Shown here: positions 20,028 through 28,894 of the stretch, in pieces
Layout of the letters: each line of letters begins with the position of its first letter
Numbering within the stretch: the first letter of the stretch is position 1
Origin: Actinokineospora sp. NBRC 105648
Lineage (GTDB): Bacteria > Actinomycetota > Actinomycetes > Mycobacteriales > Pseudonocardiaceae
Direction: 5' to 3'
Length of the DNA stretch: 64,000 bases
Assembly (NCBI RefSeq): GCF_030269645.1
Contig: NZ_BSTR01000015.1
Coordinates: 52,505 to 116,504 of the forward strand
Translations under genes and position numbers: made by a program
Notes under the pieces: model-generated
Seen by the model: only the letters and a program-made list of their open reading frames with translations
Databases searched by the model: none
What the model was told of the DNA's origin: nothing

Positions 20028-20537
20028 TCAGGCGTCCAGGGCGGCGGTCAGCAAGGAGATGTCCGCGGCGTCCTTGGCGCGGCGGCGCGTGCCCGGGACC
20101 CACTCCGGCATCATCCGCTTGATCTCCACCTGGGCCCGCGGGTGCACCACGCGGCACCGGATCCCGTGCAGCTCGACCGGCGGCCAGTCGAGCAGGTCGA
20201 GCGGCCAGGGTTCGCCCGCGTAGGGCCCGGCCGGGACGACCGGCGCCCCCGCGGGATCGCGGCCCAGCAGCGCGATGCCGTGCTCGACGTCACCGCGGAC
20301 CAGGTCGACCTGCTGGTCGCGCGGGACCTTGTCGAGGTGCGCGTAGCCGAGGTCCAGCAGGGCCGCGACGAGGCGGTCGGCGTGCTCGGTGTGGGCGAAC
20401 CAGTCGACGTCGAGGTGCGGGCGGGTGACCCGGCCGAGGAAGAAGTCCACCGCCCAGCCGCCGCGCAGCCACACCGGCACGTCGAGCCACTCGGCGAGGT
20501 CCACGACCTCGGCGATGGCGGTGAGCTGGTCGTCCAC
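20028..20537 (-). CDS. Aminoglycoside-nucleotidyltransferase-like protein
   Basis: A 169-residue protein with the minimal nucleotidyltransferase fold seen in ANT(2'')/Lnu-type enzymes: VWLRGGWAVDFFLGRVTRPH followed by the metal-binding pair in LDVDWFAHTEHADRL, then VDLVRGDVEHGIALLG. The GG and D-x-D motifs look intact. Related chromosomal proteins are common in actinobacteria and most have no proven antibiotic substrate, so resistance is not claimed. GTG 20537 is the start. It is 75 bases downstream of the P450 gene. Confidence 0.7.
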   Translation of the reverse strand: MDDQLTAIAEVVDLAEWLDVPVWLRGGWAVDFFLGRVTRPHLDVDWFAHTEHADRLVAALLDLGYAHLDKVPRDQQVDLVRGDVEHGIALLGRDPAGAPVVPAGPYAGEPWPLDLLDWPPVELHGIRCRVVHPRAQVEIKRMMPEWVPGTRRRAKDAADISLLTAALDA

Positions 20538-20611
20538 ACCCGGATCATGGCGCGCCCGGCGGCGCGGGCACCACGGGATTTCCGGTCCGCACCGCTGCGG
20601 GCGACCACGGC

Positions 20612-21817
20612 CTACACGGTGATCGGCACCTTCTCCGCCCCGCGCAGGTTGATCCGGCCGTTCCAGACCACCTGGCCGGCCAGGGCCAGGTCCGGGAAGC
20701 GCTGGACGAGCCCGCCGATGGCGACGCGGCCCTCCAACCTGGCCAGGGCGGCGCCCAGGCAGTGGTGCGGGCCCGCGCCGAAGGAGACGTGGTTGCGGGC
20801 GTTGGCGCGGTCGAGCCGGAGCTCGGCGGCGTCGGGTCCCCAGAACCGCTCGTCGGTGTTGGCCGCGGCGAGGTTGGCGATCACGAAGGTGCCCGCCGGG
20901 ATCTCCCGGCCGCCGACCTCGAACGGCGCCACGGTGATCCGCCTGCTCGACTGCACCGGGCTGTCGAAGCGCAGCAGCTCCTCCACGGCGTTGCCGACCA
21001 GCTCCGGGTCGGCCCGCAGCGCGGCGAGCTGGTCGGGGTTGCGCAGCAGGGCGACCACGCCGTTGGAGACCAGGTTCACCGTGGTCTCGTGGCCGGCGAC
21101 GTAGAGCAGCACGACCTGGGCGACGAGTTCGTCGTCGGTGAGCTTGTCGCCCTCGCTCTCGGCCTGGACCAGCGCGGTCAGCAGGTCGTCGGCGGGGTGC
21201 GCGCGCTTCCAGGCGATCACCTCGCGGACCAGCGCGCTCAGCTCGTGGTCGGCGTCGCGGATCCGCCGGGCCAGCTCGACGTCGGTCAGCGGCTCCAGCG
21301 AGCGGACCAGCAACCCGCTGAGCGCCCGGACCCGGTCGGCGTCGGTGGGCGGCATGCCGAGCATCTCGTTGATCACCGTGAACGGCAGCGGGAACGCCAG
21401 CTCCTCCACCAGGTCTCCCCCACCCTGGGCGGCGAGGGTGTCGAGCGCGCCGTCGACCAGCTCGGTGACCCGCGGCTCCAGGGCGGCGATCGCGCGCGGG
21501 GTGAACACCTTGGCCACCAGGCCGCGCAGGCGGGTGTGGTCGGGCGGGTCGCGGTCGATCATCGAGCGGCCGCCGCTGCGCCACGGCTCGGAGCCGACGG
21601 CGTCCTGGATGGCGTCCCTGGTCGGGTTCGGCGCGAGGTGGCGGGTCTCGGCGGACAGGCCCGCGCGCAGGACGGTGGTGACGTCCGCGTGCCGGGACAG
21701 CACCCAGAACCCCAACGGGTGATCTTGGACCGGGTTGGTGTCCCGCAGCTCCCGGTAGTGCGGGTACGGGTTGTCGGTGAACCCCGGCGCGAACGGGTTG
21801 AACAACACCGCTGACAT
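20612..21817 (-). CDS. Cytochrome P450 monooxygenase
   Basis: A 401-residue soluble bacterial P450. Key motifs: I-helix VVLLYVAGHETTVNL (acid/alcohol pair replaced by HETT), ExxR in EELLRFDSPVQ, and the heme-Cys loop FGAGPHHCLGAALARLE. No ferredoxin or reductase is adjacent, so redox partners must come from elsewhere. ATG 21817 is preferred over 21826 from spacing to AGGTGA. It is divergent from a TetR gene with a palindromic operator between them, suggesting ligand-inducible expression. Substrate unknown. Confidence 0.93.
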   Translation of the reverse strand: MSAVLFNPFAPGFTDNPYPHYRELRDTNPVQDHPLGFWVLSRHADVTTVLRAGLSAETRHLAPNPTRDAIQDAVGSEPWRSGGRSMIDRDPPDHTRLRGLVAKVFTPRAIAALEPRVTELVDGALDTLAAQGGGDLVEELAFPLPFTVINEMLGMPPTDADRVRALSGLLVRSLEPLTDVELARRIRDADHELSALVREVIAWKRAHPADDLLTALVQAESEGDKLTDDELVAQVVLLYVAGHETTVNLVSNGVVALLRNPDQLAALRADPELVGNAVEELLRFDSPVQSSRRITVAPFEVGGREIPAGTFVIANLAAANTDERFWGPDAAELRLDRANARNHVSFGAGPHHCLGAALARLEGRVAIGGLVQRFPDLALAGQVVWNGRINLRGAEKVPITV

Positions 21818-21842
21818 GCACGTCACCTGCCCTGTGTTGGTT

Positions 21843-21859
21843 ACATACGCAGTGTATGT
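21843..21859. promoter_or_regulatory. TetR operator between P450 and tetR genes
   Basis: Perfect dyad ACATAC-GCAGT-GTATGT, 25 bases upstream of the P450 start and 17 bases upstream of the tetR start. A single site in this position would control both divergent genes. It contains an ATG (21856) that would give an N-terminally longer TetR; the dyad argues that this ATG is not the start. Confidence 0.8.
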
Positions 21860-21876
21860 CAGTAGGGTCCCAGCCT

Positions 21877-22527
21877 ATGTCCGCCGTCAAGAGCCGCCGG
21901 GAGCAGTACTCCGACGCGACGCGCGCGGCCCTGGTCGCCGCCGCCACCGTTCGCTTCGCCACCGACGGCTTCCGCGCTACCGGCCTGGAGGACGTCGCCG
22001 CCGACATCCAGGCCACCCGGGGCGCGGTCTACCACCACTTCAGCAGCAAGAAGGCGCTGTTCGGGGCGGTGCTCGACGAGCTGGAGGTGCAGGCGACCGC
22101 GCGGATCGGCGGCGCGTACGCCACCGCGCCCGGCTCGTGGGCGGGGGCGATGGCGGCGCTGGAGGCGTTCCTGGACCAGTGCGTCGACCCGGTCTACAGC
22201 CGGGTCGTCTGGCTGGAGGGCCCGATCGCGCTGGGCTGGCACGACTGGCACGCGGTCGAGGCCAAGTACGCGCACGGCACCATCGAGGGCATCCTGCGCG
22301 ACCTGCTGGCCGCCGGGCGGATCGACCCGCTGCCGCTGCTGGTGACCACCGAGGTCACCTTCTGCGCGATGGGCGCCGCGGGCCACGGCCTCGCGCACGC
22401 CGCGCCCGCCGACCAGCCCCGGCTGCGCGCGGAGTACGGCGAGGTCATCCGCCGGATGGTCGCCGGGTTGCTGCCCGGCTCAGGTGAGCCTGCGGACGAC
22501 CGCGTCGGCCAGCAGGCGGCCCCGTGA
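21877..22527 (+). CDS. TetR/AcrR-family repressor
   Basis: A 216-residue TetR regulator. The N-terminal helix-turn-helix is ALVAAATVRFATDGFRATGL then DVAADIQATRGAVYHHFSSK, and the ligand-binding domain follows with EAFLDQCVDPVYSRVVWLEG. ATG 21877 is used rather than in-frame ATG 21856, which lies inside the operator dyad. Its last 48 bases overlap the convergent hemW gene. It probably represses itself and the divergent P450 gene. Confidence 0.92.
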   Translation: MSAVKSRREQYSDATRAALVAAATVRFATDGFRATGLEDVAADIQATRGAVYHHFSSKKALFGAVLDELEVQATARIGGAYATAPGSWAGAMAALEAFLDQCVDPVYSRVVWLEGPIALGWHDWHAVEAKYAHGTIEGILRDLLAAGRIDPLPLLVTTEVTFCAMGAAGHGLAHAAPADQPRLRAEYGEVIRRMVAGLLPGSGEPADDRVGQQAAP

Positions 22528-23694
22528 GGTGAGCACGCAGCGGCCCGCGGCGAGGGCGGGTCCGTCGAGCAGGCCGTCGTGGACGGCGGCCGCGGCCTCG
22601 GTGGCCGCGGGCGCGTCGAGCGCGTCAACCGGTAGCCCCTCGGCGAGCCGCAGTTCCAGCAGGACCCGCTCGATCCGCTGGTCGTCGCGGGTGAGCACCT
22701 CGCGCCCCACCGCGGGGGAGAGCCCGTCGGCGAGCGTGGCCGCGTACTTGGCCGGGTGCTTGACGTTCCACCACCGCACGCCACCGACGTGGCTGTGCGC
22801 GCCAGGGCCCGCGCCCCACCAGTCGCCGCCGAGCCAGTAGCCCAGGTTGTGCCTGCACCTGGCGGCGTCGGAGGCGGCCCAGTTGGACACCTCGTACCAG
22901 GTCAGCCCGGCCGCGGTGAGCGCGGCGTCGACCTGCTCGTACCGGTCGGCGAGCACGTCGTCGTCGGGCATAGGCAGCTCGCCGCGGCGGACCCGCCGGG
23001 CCAGCGCGGTGCCCTCCTCGACGATCAGCGCGTAGGCGGACACGTGGTCCACCCCCGCTTCCAGCACCGCGTCCAGGGAGGCGGCGAGGTCCTCGGGGCG
23101 CTCCCCCGGCGTGCCGTAGATCAGGTCCAGGTTGACGTGCCCGATGCCCGCCGCGCGCGCCTCCCGGGCGGCCTCGACCGCGCGGCCGGGGGTGTGGGTG
23201 CGGTTGAGCACCGCCAGCACGTGCCGGGCGGCGGACTGCATGCCCAGCGACACTCGGGTGTAGCCCGCCTCGGCCAGCCCGGCGAAGAACGCGGTGGAGG
23301 TCGACTCCGGGTTGGACTCGGTGGTCACCTCGGCGCCCGGGGCCAGGCCGAACGTGGCGCGCACCACGTCGAGCACCTCGGCCAGGCCGTCCGCGCCGAG
23401 CAGCGAGGGCGTGCCGCCGCCGACGAACAGGGTGTCCACCCGCGGCGCCGATCCCAACACGTGGGCGGCCAGGTCGAGCTCGCGGCGCAGGCCCTCGAGC
23501 CAGGAGGCGGGCGAGGCGGAGCTGCCCAGCTCACCCGGGGTGTAGGTGTTGAAGTCGCAGTACCCGCAGCGGGTGGCGCAGAACGGCACGTGGACGTAGA
23601 CGCCGAACGGGCGGGTGCCCAACCCGGCCAGCGCCGCCGGGGGCAGCGCGCCGTCGGTCGGTGCCGGTTCACCCGTTGGGAATGTGGAGGCCAC
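22480..23694 (-). CDS. hemW: Radical SAM heme chaperone HemW
   Basis: A 404-residue HemW-type protein (formerly HemN-like). The radical SAM motif CATRCGYCDFNTY (C-x3-C-x2-C, about residues 40-50) is followed by TLFVGGGTPSLL, VTTESNPEST and VSLGMQSAARHVL. The C-terminal HemN domain ends in VLLELRLAEGL and LTSRGRLLADAVV. GTG 23694 is chosen, with GAGG nine bases upstream. The family binds heme and delivers it to proteins rather than oxidising coproporphyrinogen. Synteny with Rv2388c next to sulfite reductase genes. Confidence 0.93.
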   Translation of the reverse strand: MASTFPTGEPAPTDGALPPAALAGLGTRPFGVYVHVPFCATRCGYCDFNTYTPGELGSSASPASWLEGLRRELDLAAHVLGSAPRVDTLFVGGGTPSLLGADGLAEVLDVVRATFGLAPGAEVTTESNPESTSTAFFAGLAEAGYTRVSLGMQSAARHVLAVLNRTHTPGRAVEAAREARAAGIGHVNLDLIYGTPGERPEDLAASLDAVLEAGVDHVSAYALIVEEGTALARRVRRGELPMPDDDVLADRYEQVDAALTAAGLTWYEVSNWAASDAARCRHNLGYWLGGDWWGAGPGAHSHVGGVRWWNVKHPAKYAATLADGLSPAVGREVLTRDDQRIERVLLELRLAEGLPVDALDAPAATEAAAAVHDGLLDGPALAAGRCVLTSRGRLLADAVVRRLT

Positions 23695-23815
23695 GCGGAC
23701 CATCCTCGCAGGTCGGCGACGGCACTTCGACCACGCGGGCGCAAGCCCCGGGCGCCCCGTCCCAGCATGCGGATGGCGATGGACCACACCGTGGACGCGT
23801 GGCACGCTGAGCCCC

Positions 23816-23902
23816 ATGTCCGCGACTGTGGTCTTCCTGGTGGCCCGCCGCCACGTGGACTTCCAGCGCGTGTCCAGCGCGATGTGCCGTCAGCCCAGCT
23901 GA
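23816..23902 (+). CDS. Leader peptide of the sulfate-assimilation operon
   Basis: A 28-residue ORF reading MSATVVFLVARRHVDFQRVS followed by SAMCRQPS. The RRHVDxxRVSSAxCR pattern is the hallmark of actinobacterial putative attenuation leader peptides found before sulfur-metabolism genes. The single Cys codon near the end would make ribosome pausing sensitive to Cys-tRNA supply. It precedes sir by 113 bases, a stretch that includes GC-rich complementary segments (23950-23970) which could form alternative hairpins. Cysteine-responsive attenuation is inference from the family. Confidence 0.85.
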   Translation: MSATVVFLVARRHVDFQRVSSAMCRQPS

Positions 23903-24015
23903 CCGCCGTCGCCCAGTCGCATTCAGCCGGCGTCGAGCGCGCCGCCTGATCCCCCGCAACGTCGCCGGGGTTCCCCGCGGTGCGCCCGAGCGCCCCGACC
24001 CCGGAGGAACCACCG

Positions 24016-25710
24016 GTGTCTCCCACCACACCCCCCAGCGAGTCCCCGGCCAAGCGCCCGCCCGCGCGCCGGGGCGAGGGCCAATGGGCGCTCGGCTACC
24101 GCGAGCCGCTGAATCCGAACGAGCGGTCCAAGCGCGACGACAACCCGCTGAACGTGCGGGAGCGCATCGAGAACATCTACGCCAAGGGTGGGTTCGACAG
24201 CATCGACCCGGGTGACCTGCGGGGCCGGTTCCGCTGGTTCGGGCTCTACACCCAGCGCAAGCCGGGCATCGACGGCGGCCGCACGGCCACGCTGGAGCCC
24301 GAGGAGCTCGACGACGAGTACTTCATGCTGCGCATCCGCATCGACGGCGGCGCGGTCACCACCGAGCAGCTCACCGTGATCGGCGAGGTGTCGCAGACCT
24401 ACGCGCGCGACACCGCCGACATCACCGACCGGCAGAACATCCAGTACCACTGGATCCGGGTCGAGGACATGCCGACCATCTGGGCCAAGCTGGAGGGCGC
24501 GGGCCTGACCACGATGGAGGCCTGCGGCGACAGCCCCCGGGTCATCCTGGGCTCGCCGGTCGCGGGCATCGCCCAGGACGAGGTGATCGACGGGACGCCC
24601 GCGATCGACGAGATCAAGCGCCGGTTCATCGGCGACAAGGCGTTCTCGAACCTGCCGCGCAAGTTCAAGTCGGCGGTCTCCGGGCTGCCCGACATCGCCC
24701 ACGAGATCCACGACATCGCCTTCGTCGGCGTGGTGCACCCCGAGCACGGCCCCGGCTTCGACGTCTGGGTCGGCGGTGGCCTGTCCACCAACCCGATGAT
24801 CGGCCAGCGGCTCGGCGCCTGGGTGCCGGTCGAGGAGGTCGCCGACGTCTACGGCGCGGTGATCAGCGTGTTCCGCGACTACGGCTACCGCAGGCTGCGG
24901 CACCGGGCGCGGATCAAGTTCCTGGTCAAGGACTGGGGCGCGGCCAAGTTCCGCGAGGTCATGGAGGAGAAGTACCTGGGGCGCAAGCTGATCGACGGCC
25001 CGGCGCCCGAGGTGCCCGCGACGCCGTACGACCACATCGGCGTGCACCGGCAGCGCGACGGCAAGTTCTACGTCGGCGTCGCGCCGGTGGCGGGCCGGGT
25101 GTCCGGCTCGGTGCTGGTCGAGGTGGCCAAGGCCGCCGAGCGGGCGGGCTCGACCCGGGTGCGGTTCACCCCGCAGCAGAAGCTCGTGGTGCTCGACGTG
25201 GCCGAGGACGAGGTGGCCGGGCTGCGGCTGGAGCTGGCCAAGCTGGGCCTGGCGAGCGACCCGTCGCCCTGGCGGCGCGGCGTGATGGCCTGCACCGGTA
25301 TCGAGTTCTGCAAGCTCGCCATCGTCGAGACCAAGGCCCGCGCGCTGGACCTGGTCACCAAGCTCGAGCTGGACCTCACCGACATCACCGCGGCGGTCAC
25401 CGCGCCGATCTCGGTGCACATCAACGGGTGCCCGAATTCGTGCGCCCGGATCCAAACCGCGGATATCGGGCTCAAGGGACAGATCGTCACCGATGACGCG
25501 GGCAACCAGGTCGAGGGTTTCCAGGTGCACCTGGGCGGTGGTCTCGGCCTGGACGCCGGGTTCGGCCGCAAGCTGCGCGGGCACAAGGTCACCAGCGCTG
25601 AGCTGCCCGAGTACGTGGAGCGGGTGGTCCGCAACTACGTGGCCAAGCGGGAATCGGACGAGCGATTCCCACAATGGGTCGCGCGCGCGGAAGAAAATGA
25701 TCTGCGATGA
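24016..25710 (+). CDS. sir: Ferredoxin-dependent sulfite reductase (NirA/SirA type)
   Basis: A 564-residue siroheme and [4Fe-4S] enzyme that reduces sulfite to sulfide in cysteine synthesis. Both ferredoxin-like half domains and nitrite/sulfite reductase cores are present, with the cluster/siroheme Cys motif CTGIEFCKLA then NGCPNSCARIQ (C-x5-C ... C-x3-C). GTG 24016 has GGAGGA seven bases before it. It is the first enzyme gene after the leader peptide and overlaps the zinc-ribbon ORF by four bases (ATGA). The mycobacterial orthologue is Rv2391 beside cysH. Confidence 0.95.
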   Translation: MSPTTPPSESPAKRPPARRGEGQWALGYREPLNPNERSKRDDNPLNVRERIENIYAKGGFDSIDPGDLRGRFRWFGLYTQRKPGIDGGRTATLEPEELDDEYFMLRIRIDGGAVTTEQLTVIGEVSQTYARDTADITDRQNIQYHWIRVEDMPTIWAKLEGAGLTTMEACGDSPRVILGSPVAGIAQDEVIDGTPAIDEIKRRFIGDKAFSNLPRKFKSAVSGLPDIAHEIHDIAFVGVVHPEHGPGFDVWVGGGLSTNPMIGQRLGAWVPVEEVADVYGAVISVFRDYGYRRLRHRARIKFLVKDWGAAKFREVMEEKYLGRKLIDGPAPEVPATPYDHIGVHRQRDGKFYVGVAPVAGRVSGSVLVEVAKAAERAGSTRVRFTPQQKLVVLDVAEDEVAGLRLELAKLGLASDPSPWRRGVMACTGIEFCKLAIVETKARALDLVTKLELDLTDITAAVTAPISVHINGCPNSCARIQTADIGLKGQIVTDDAGNQVEGFQVHLGGGLGLDAGFGRKLRGHKVTSAELPEYVERVVRNYVAKRESDERFPQWVARAEENDLR

Positions 25711-25871
25711 GCCGCGCAACTCCCTTCTATTGCCCTTACTGTGGAGACGAGGACCTGCGCCCACAGGAAGAGCCGCACGCGGCTTGGCTCTGCACGGGCT
25801 GCCGGCGGGTTTTCACTGTGAAGTTCGTGGGACTCAATCTCACCAACTCGACAGGGGAAGCGAGCCGATGA
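25707..25871 (+). CDS. 54-residue zinc-ribbon protein between sir and cysH
   Basis: A small ORF locked in place by four-base overlaps at both ends: its ATG (25707) overlaps the sir stop and its TGA (25869-25871) overlaps the cysH ATG. The product begins MSRATPFYCPYCGDED and contains LCTGCRRVFTVKFVG, giving C-x2-C-x16-C-x2-C, a classical zinc ribbon. Small proteins of this type sit between sulfite reductase and APS reductase genes in other actinobacteria. It may be an iron-sulfur or redox helper for either enzyme; this is unproven. Confidence 0.88.
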   Translation: MSRATPFYCPYCGDEDLRPQEEPHAAWLCTGCRRVFTVKFVGLNLTNSTGEASR

Positions 25872-26554
25872 GCACGACAATGCAGGACTTGGCGCGGCGG
25901 GCCGAGGCGGAACTGGCCGGTGCCAGTGCCGCCGAGGCCCTGGCCTGGACCGCGGCGACGTTCGGCGAGCGGTTCATCGTCGCCTCCAACATGCAGGACG
26001 CCGTCCTGATCGACCTGGCCTACCGGGCCAAGCGCGACATAGACGTTTTGTTCCTGGAGACCGGTTACCATTTCCCAGAAACGATAGGCACGCGCGACGC
26101 GGTGGCCGTCGTCTATCCCGAGGTGCGCATCGTCAATGCGGCGGCCACGCGGTCGGTGGCCGACCAAGAGGCGGAGTTCGGGCTGCTGAACAAGACCGAT
26201 CCGGCGCAGTGCTGTTTCCTGCGCAAGGTGGTGCCGCTGCGCGAGACCCTGTCGAACTACGACGCCTGGGTGACCGGCGTGCGGCGGGTGGACGCGCCGA
26301 CGCGGGCGGACACCCCGATCGTGCAGTGGGACGAGCGCAACGGCCTGGTGAAGGTCAACCCGATCGCGCCGTGGACGGACGAGGAGTTCAACCACTACAT
26401 CGGCGAGCACGGGATCTTGGAGAATCCGTTGGTGCAGTTGGGTTACCCGTCGATCGGGTGCGCGCCGTGCACCGCCAAGCCGCTGCCGGGCCAGGACGCC
26501 CGCAGCGGCCGCTGGGCTGGACAGTCCAAGACCGAGTGCGGATTGCACGGGTGA
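25868..26554 (+). CDS. cysH: Adenylyl-sulfate reductase (CysH, Fe-S type)
   Basis: A 228-residue thioredoxin-dependent reductase producing sulfite. The adenylyl-binding core is seen in FIVASNMQDAVLIDLA and VLFLETGYHFPET. The [4Fe-4S] cysteines CC (in DPAQCCFLRK) and C-x2-C (in SIGCAPCTAK) mark the APS-type enzyme rather than a PAPS reductase, and the catalytic Cys is in the C-terminal KTECGLHG. ATG 25868 overlaps the zinc-ribbon stop. There is no adenylylsulfate kinase in the operon, consistent with direct use of APS. Confidence 0.95.
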   Translation: MSTTMQDLARRAEAELAGASAAEALAWTAATFGERFIVASNMQDAVLIDLAYRAKRDIDVLFLETGYHFPETIGTRDAVAVVYPEVRIVNAAATRSVADQEAEFGLLNKTDPAQCCFLRKVVPLRETLSNYDAWVTGVRRVDAPTRADTPIVQWDERNGLVKVNPIAPWTDEEFNHYIGEHGILENPLVQLGYPSIGCAPCTAKPLPGQDARSGRWAGQSKTECGLHG

Positions 26555-26562
26555 GGAACGCG

Positions 26563-27498
26563 ATGGATCCGACGACACCGATCACACTGGCCACACTGGA
26601 CGCCAGTCCACTCGACGCCCTGGACCGCCTCGAGTCCGAGGCGGTCCACATCTTCCGCGAGGTCGCGGGGGAGTTCGACCGACCGGTGATCCTGTTCTCC
26701 GGCGGCAAGGACTCCACAGTACTGCTTCACTTGGCGGTCAAGGCGTTTTGGCCCGCACCCGTCCCATTCCCGCTACTGCACGTGGACACCGGGCACAACC
26801 TGGCGGAGGTCATCGAGTTCCGCGACCACACCGTCGAGCGCTACGGCCTGCGGCTGGTGGTGGCCAGCGTGCAGGACTTCATCGACGACGGCAGGCTCGA
26901 CGAGCGTCCGGACGGGACGCGAAACCCCTTGCAGACCGTGCCCCTGCTGGACTCCATCACCTCGAACAAGTTCGACGCGGTGTTCGGCGGCGGGCGGCGC
27001 GACGAGGAGCGGGCCCGCGCGAAAGAAAGAATTTTCAGTCTACGCAATGCGTTCGGCCAGTGGGACCCGAGACGCCAGCGTCCCGAACTGTGGAACCTCT
27101 ATAACGGAAGGCACCGCGCCGGCGAACACGTTCGTGTGTTCCCGCTGTCCAACTGGACCGAACTCGACGTCTGGCGCTACATCCAGCGCGAGCGGATCGA
27201 GCTGCCCTCGATCTACTTCGCGCACCGGCGCGAGGTCTTCCAGCGCGACGGCATGTGGCTCACCGCGGGTCCGTGGTTCGGCCCGCGGTCCGACGAGCCG
27301 GTGCAGGAGCTGACGATCCGGTACCGGACCGTCGGCGACGGGTCGTGCACCGGCGCGGTGCTGTCCGAGGCGTCCGATCTCGACCAGGTGATCGCCGAGG
27401 TGTCGGCGAGCCGGTTGACCGAGCGCGGGGCGACCCGGGCCGACGACCGGCTCTCCGAGGCCGCCATGGAAGACCGCAAGCGGGAGGGCTACTTCTGA
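26563..27498 (+). CDS. cysD: Sulfate adenylyltransferase small subunit
   Basis: A 311-residue CysD, the ATP-pyrophosphatase-type catalytic subunit that adenylates sulfate. The PP-loop SGGKDSTVLLHL is at about residues 44-55, followed by LLHVDTGHNLAEVIEFRD, the family-specific FGGGRRDEERARAKERIFS, and FPLSNWTELDVWRYI. ATG 26563 has GAGGA five bases upstream; a GTG at 26551 overlapping the cysH stop is the alternative. The stop overlaps the cysN ATG by one base, so the two subunits are made together. Confidence 0.96.
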   Translation: MDPTTPITLATLDASPLDALDRLESEAVHIFREVAGEFDRPVILFSGGKDSTVLLHLAVKAFWPAPVPFPLLHVDTGHNLAEVIEFRDHTVERYGLRLVVASVQDFIDDGRLDERPDGTRNPLQTVPLLDSITSNKFDAVFGGGRRDEERARAKERIFSLRNAFGQWDPRRQRPELWNLYNGRHRAGEHVRVFPLSNWTELDVWRYIQRERIELPSIYFAHRREVFQRDGMWLTAGPWFGPRSDEPVQELTIRYRTVGDGSCTGAVLSEASDLDQVIAEVSASRLTERGATRADDRLSEAAMEDRKREGYF

Positions 27499-28853
27499 TG
27501 GGCAGCTCCACACGGCTCGACCTGCTCCGGCTCGCGACCGCGGGCAGCGTCGACGACGGCAAGTCCACCCTGGTGGGCAGGCTGCTCTACGACACCAAGT
27601 CGGTGCTCGCCGACACCCTGGACGCGGTCCACCGCGCCAGCGTCGACAAGGGATTGTCCACTCCGGACCTGTCGCTGCTGGTCGACGGCCTGCGCTCGGA
27701 GCGCGAGCAGGGCATCACCATCGACGTGGCCTACCGCTACTTCGCCACGCCGAACCGCTCGTTCGTGCTCGCCGACACCCCCGGGCACGTGCAGTACACC
27801 CGCAACACGGTGACCGGCGCGTCCACCGCGCAGCTGGCCGTGCTGCTGGTCGACGCGCGCAAGGGGGTGCTGGAGCAGACCCGCAGGCACGCCGCGGTGC
27901 TGGCCCTGCTCGGCGTGCCGCGGCTGGTGCTGGCGGTCAACAAGATCGACCTGATCGACTACGACGAGTCCACCTTCGAGGTGATCGCCAAGGAGTTCGT
28001 CGACCACGCCACCGCGCTGGGCTACCCGATCGGCTCGGTGCTGTCCATCCCGGTCTCCGCGCTCGTCGGTGACAACGTGGTGGACCGGTCCGCGCACACC
28101 CCCTGGTACGTCGGCCCGACACTGCTCGAGCACCTGGAGACGGTGCCGGTCGAGCCGGACCCGCACGACGCGCCGTTCCGGTTCCCCGTGCAGTACGTCA
28201 TCCGCACCAACACCGCGGAGTTCACCGACTACCGCGGCTACGCGGGCCAGGTCGCCGCGGGCACGGTGCGCCCGGGCGACGAGGTCGTGGTGCTGCCCGC
28301 CGGGCTGCGCACGACCGTCGAGCGGATCGACACCCCCGCGGGCGGGCTGCCCGAGGCGGAGGCGGGCCGCTCGGTCACCCTGGTGCTGGCCGACGAGATC
28401 GACATCTCCCGCGGCGACCTGATCGCCGCCGCGGCCGGCGCCCCCGCGGCCGTCGACGAGTTCGACGCCACGGTGGCCTGGCTGGCCGACAAGCCGCTGC
28501 GCCCCGGCGCCCGCGTGCTGGTCAAGCACGGTGCCCGGACGGTGCAGGCGATCGTCGGCGAGCTCAGCTCGCGCTTCGACGAGCAGAAGCTCACCTCCGT
28601 GCCCGACCCAGACTCCCTGGGCCTCAACGACATCGGCCGGGTGCGCGTGCGCACGGCCGAACCGCTGCCGGTCGACGACTACGCGGTCAACCGGCGCACC
28701 GGCGCGTTCCTGGTGATCGACGCGGGGGACGGGTCCACCCTCGCCGCCGGTCTCGTCGGAGCGGGTCTGCAGGTCTTGGAGACGGACCGCGGCGGTACCG
28801 GTGGCGCGCAGGCCCCCACCGGTACCCCTGACCTCGTGTCACCCGGCCCGTGA
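27498..28853 (+). CDS. cysN: Sulfate adenylyltransferase large subunit (GTPase)
   Basis: A 451-residue EF-Tu-like GTPase whose GTP hydrolysis drives APS formation by CysD. G1 GSVDDGKSTL, switch REQGITIDVAYRYF, G3 DTPGHVQYTRN and G4 NKIDLI are intact; domains II and III follow. Unlike the mycobacterial CysNC fusion, there is no C-terminal APS kinase domain, which agrees with the Fe-S-type CysH. The last ~20 residues (after LETDRGG) are a flexible Gly/Pro tail. Confidence 0.96.
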   Translation: MGSSTRLDLLRLATAGSVDDGKSTLVGRLLYDTKSVLADTLDAVHRASVDKGLSTPDLSLLVDGLRSEREQGITIDVAYRYFATPNRSFVLADTPGHVQYTRNTVTGASTAQLAVLLVDARKGVLEQTRRHAAVLALLGVPRLVLAVNKIDLIDYDESTFEVIAKEFVDHATALGYPIGSVLSIPVSALVGDNVVDRSAHTPWYVGPTLLEHLETVPVEPDPHDAPFRFPVQYVIRTNTAEFTDYRGYAGQVAAGTVRPGDEVVVLPAGLRTTVERIDTPAGGLPEAEAGRSVTLVLADEIDISRGDLIAAAAGAPAAVDEFDATVAWLADKPLRPGARVLVKHGARTVQAIVGELSSRFDEQKLTSVPDPDSLGLNDIGRVRVRTAEPLPVDDYAVNRRTGAFLVIDAGDGSTLAAGLVGAGLQVLETDRGGTGGAQAPTGTPDLVSPGP

Positions 28854-28894
28854 TCGTCCCCCGATAGTCCCCACATCCCCGAGAGGCCCTTGTC

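Noticed and set aside
23923..25764. A 613-codon minus-strand frame opposite sir
   Set aside because: Antisense to a well-conserved sulfite reductase; no ribosome-binding site or family similarity.
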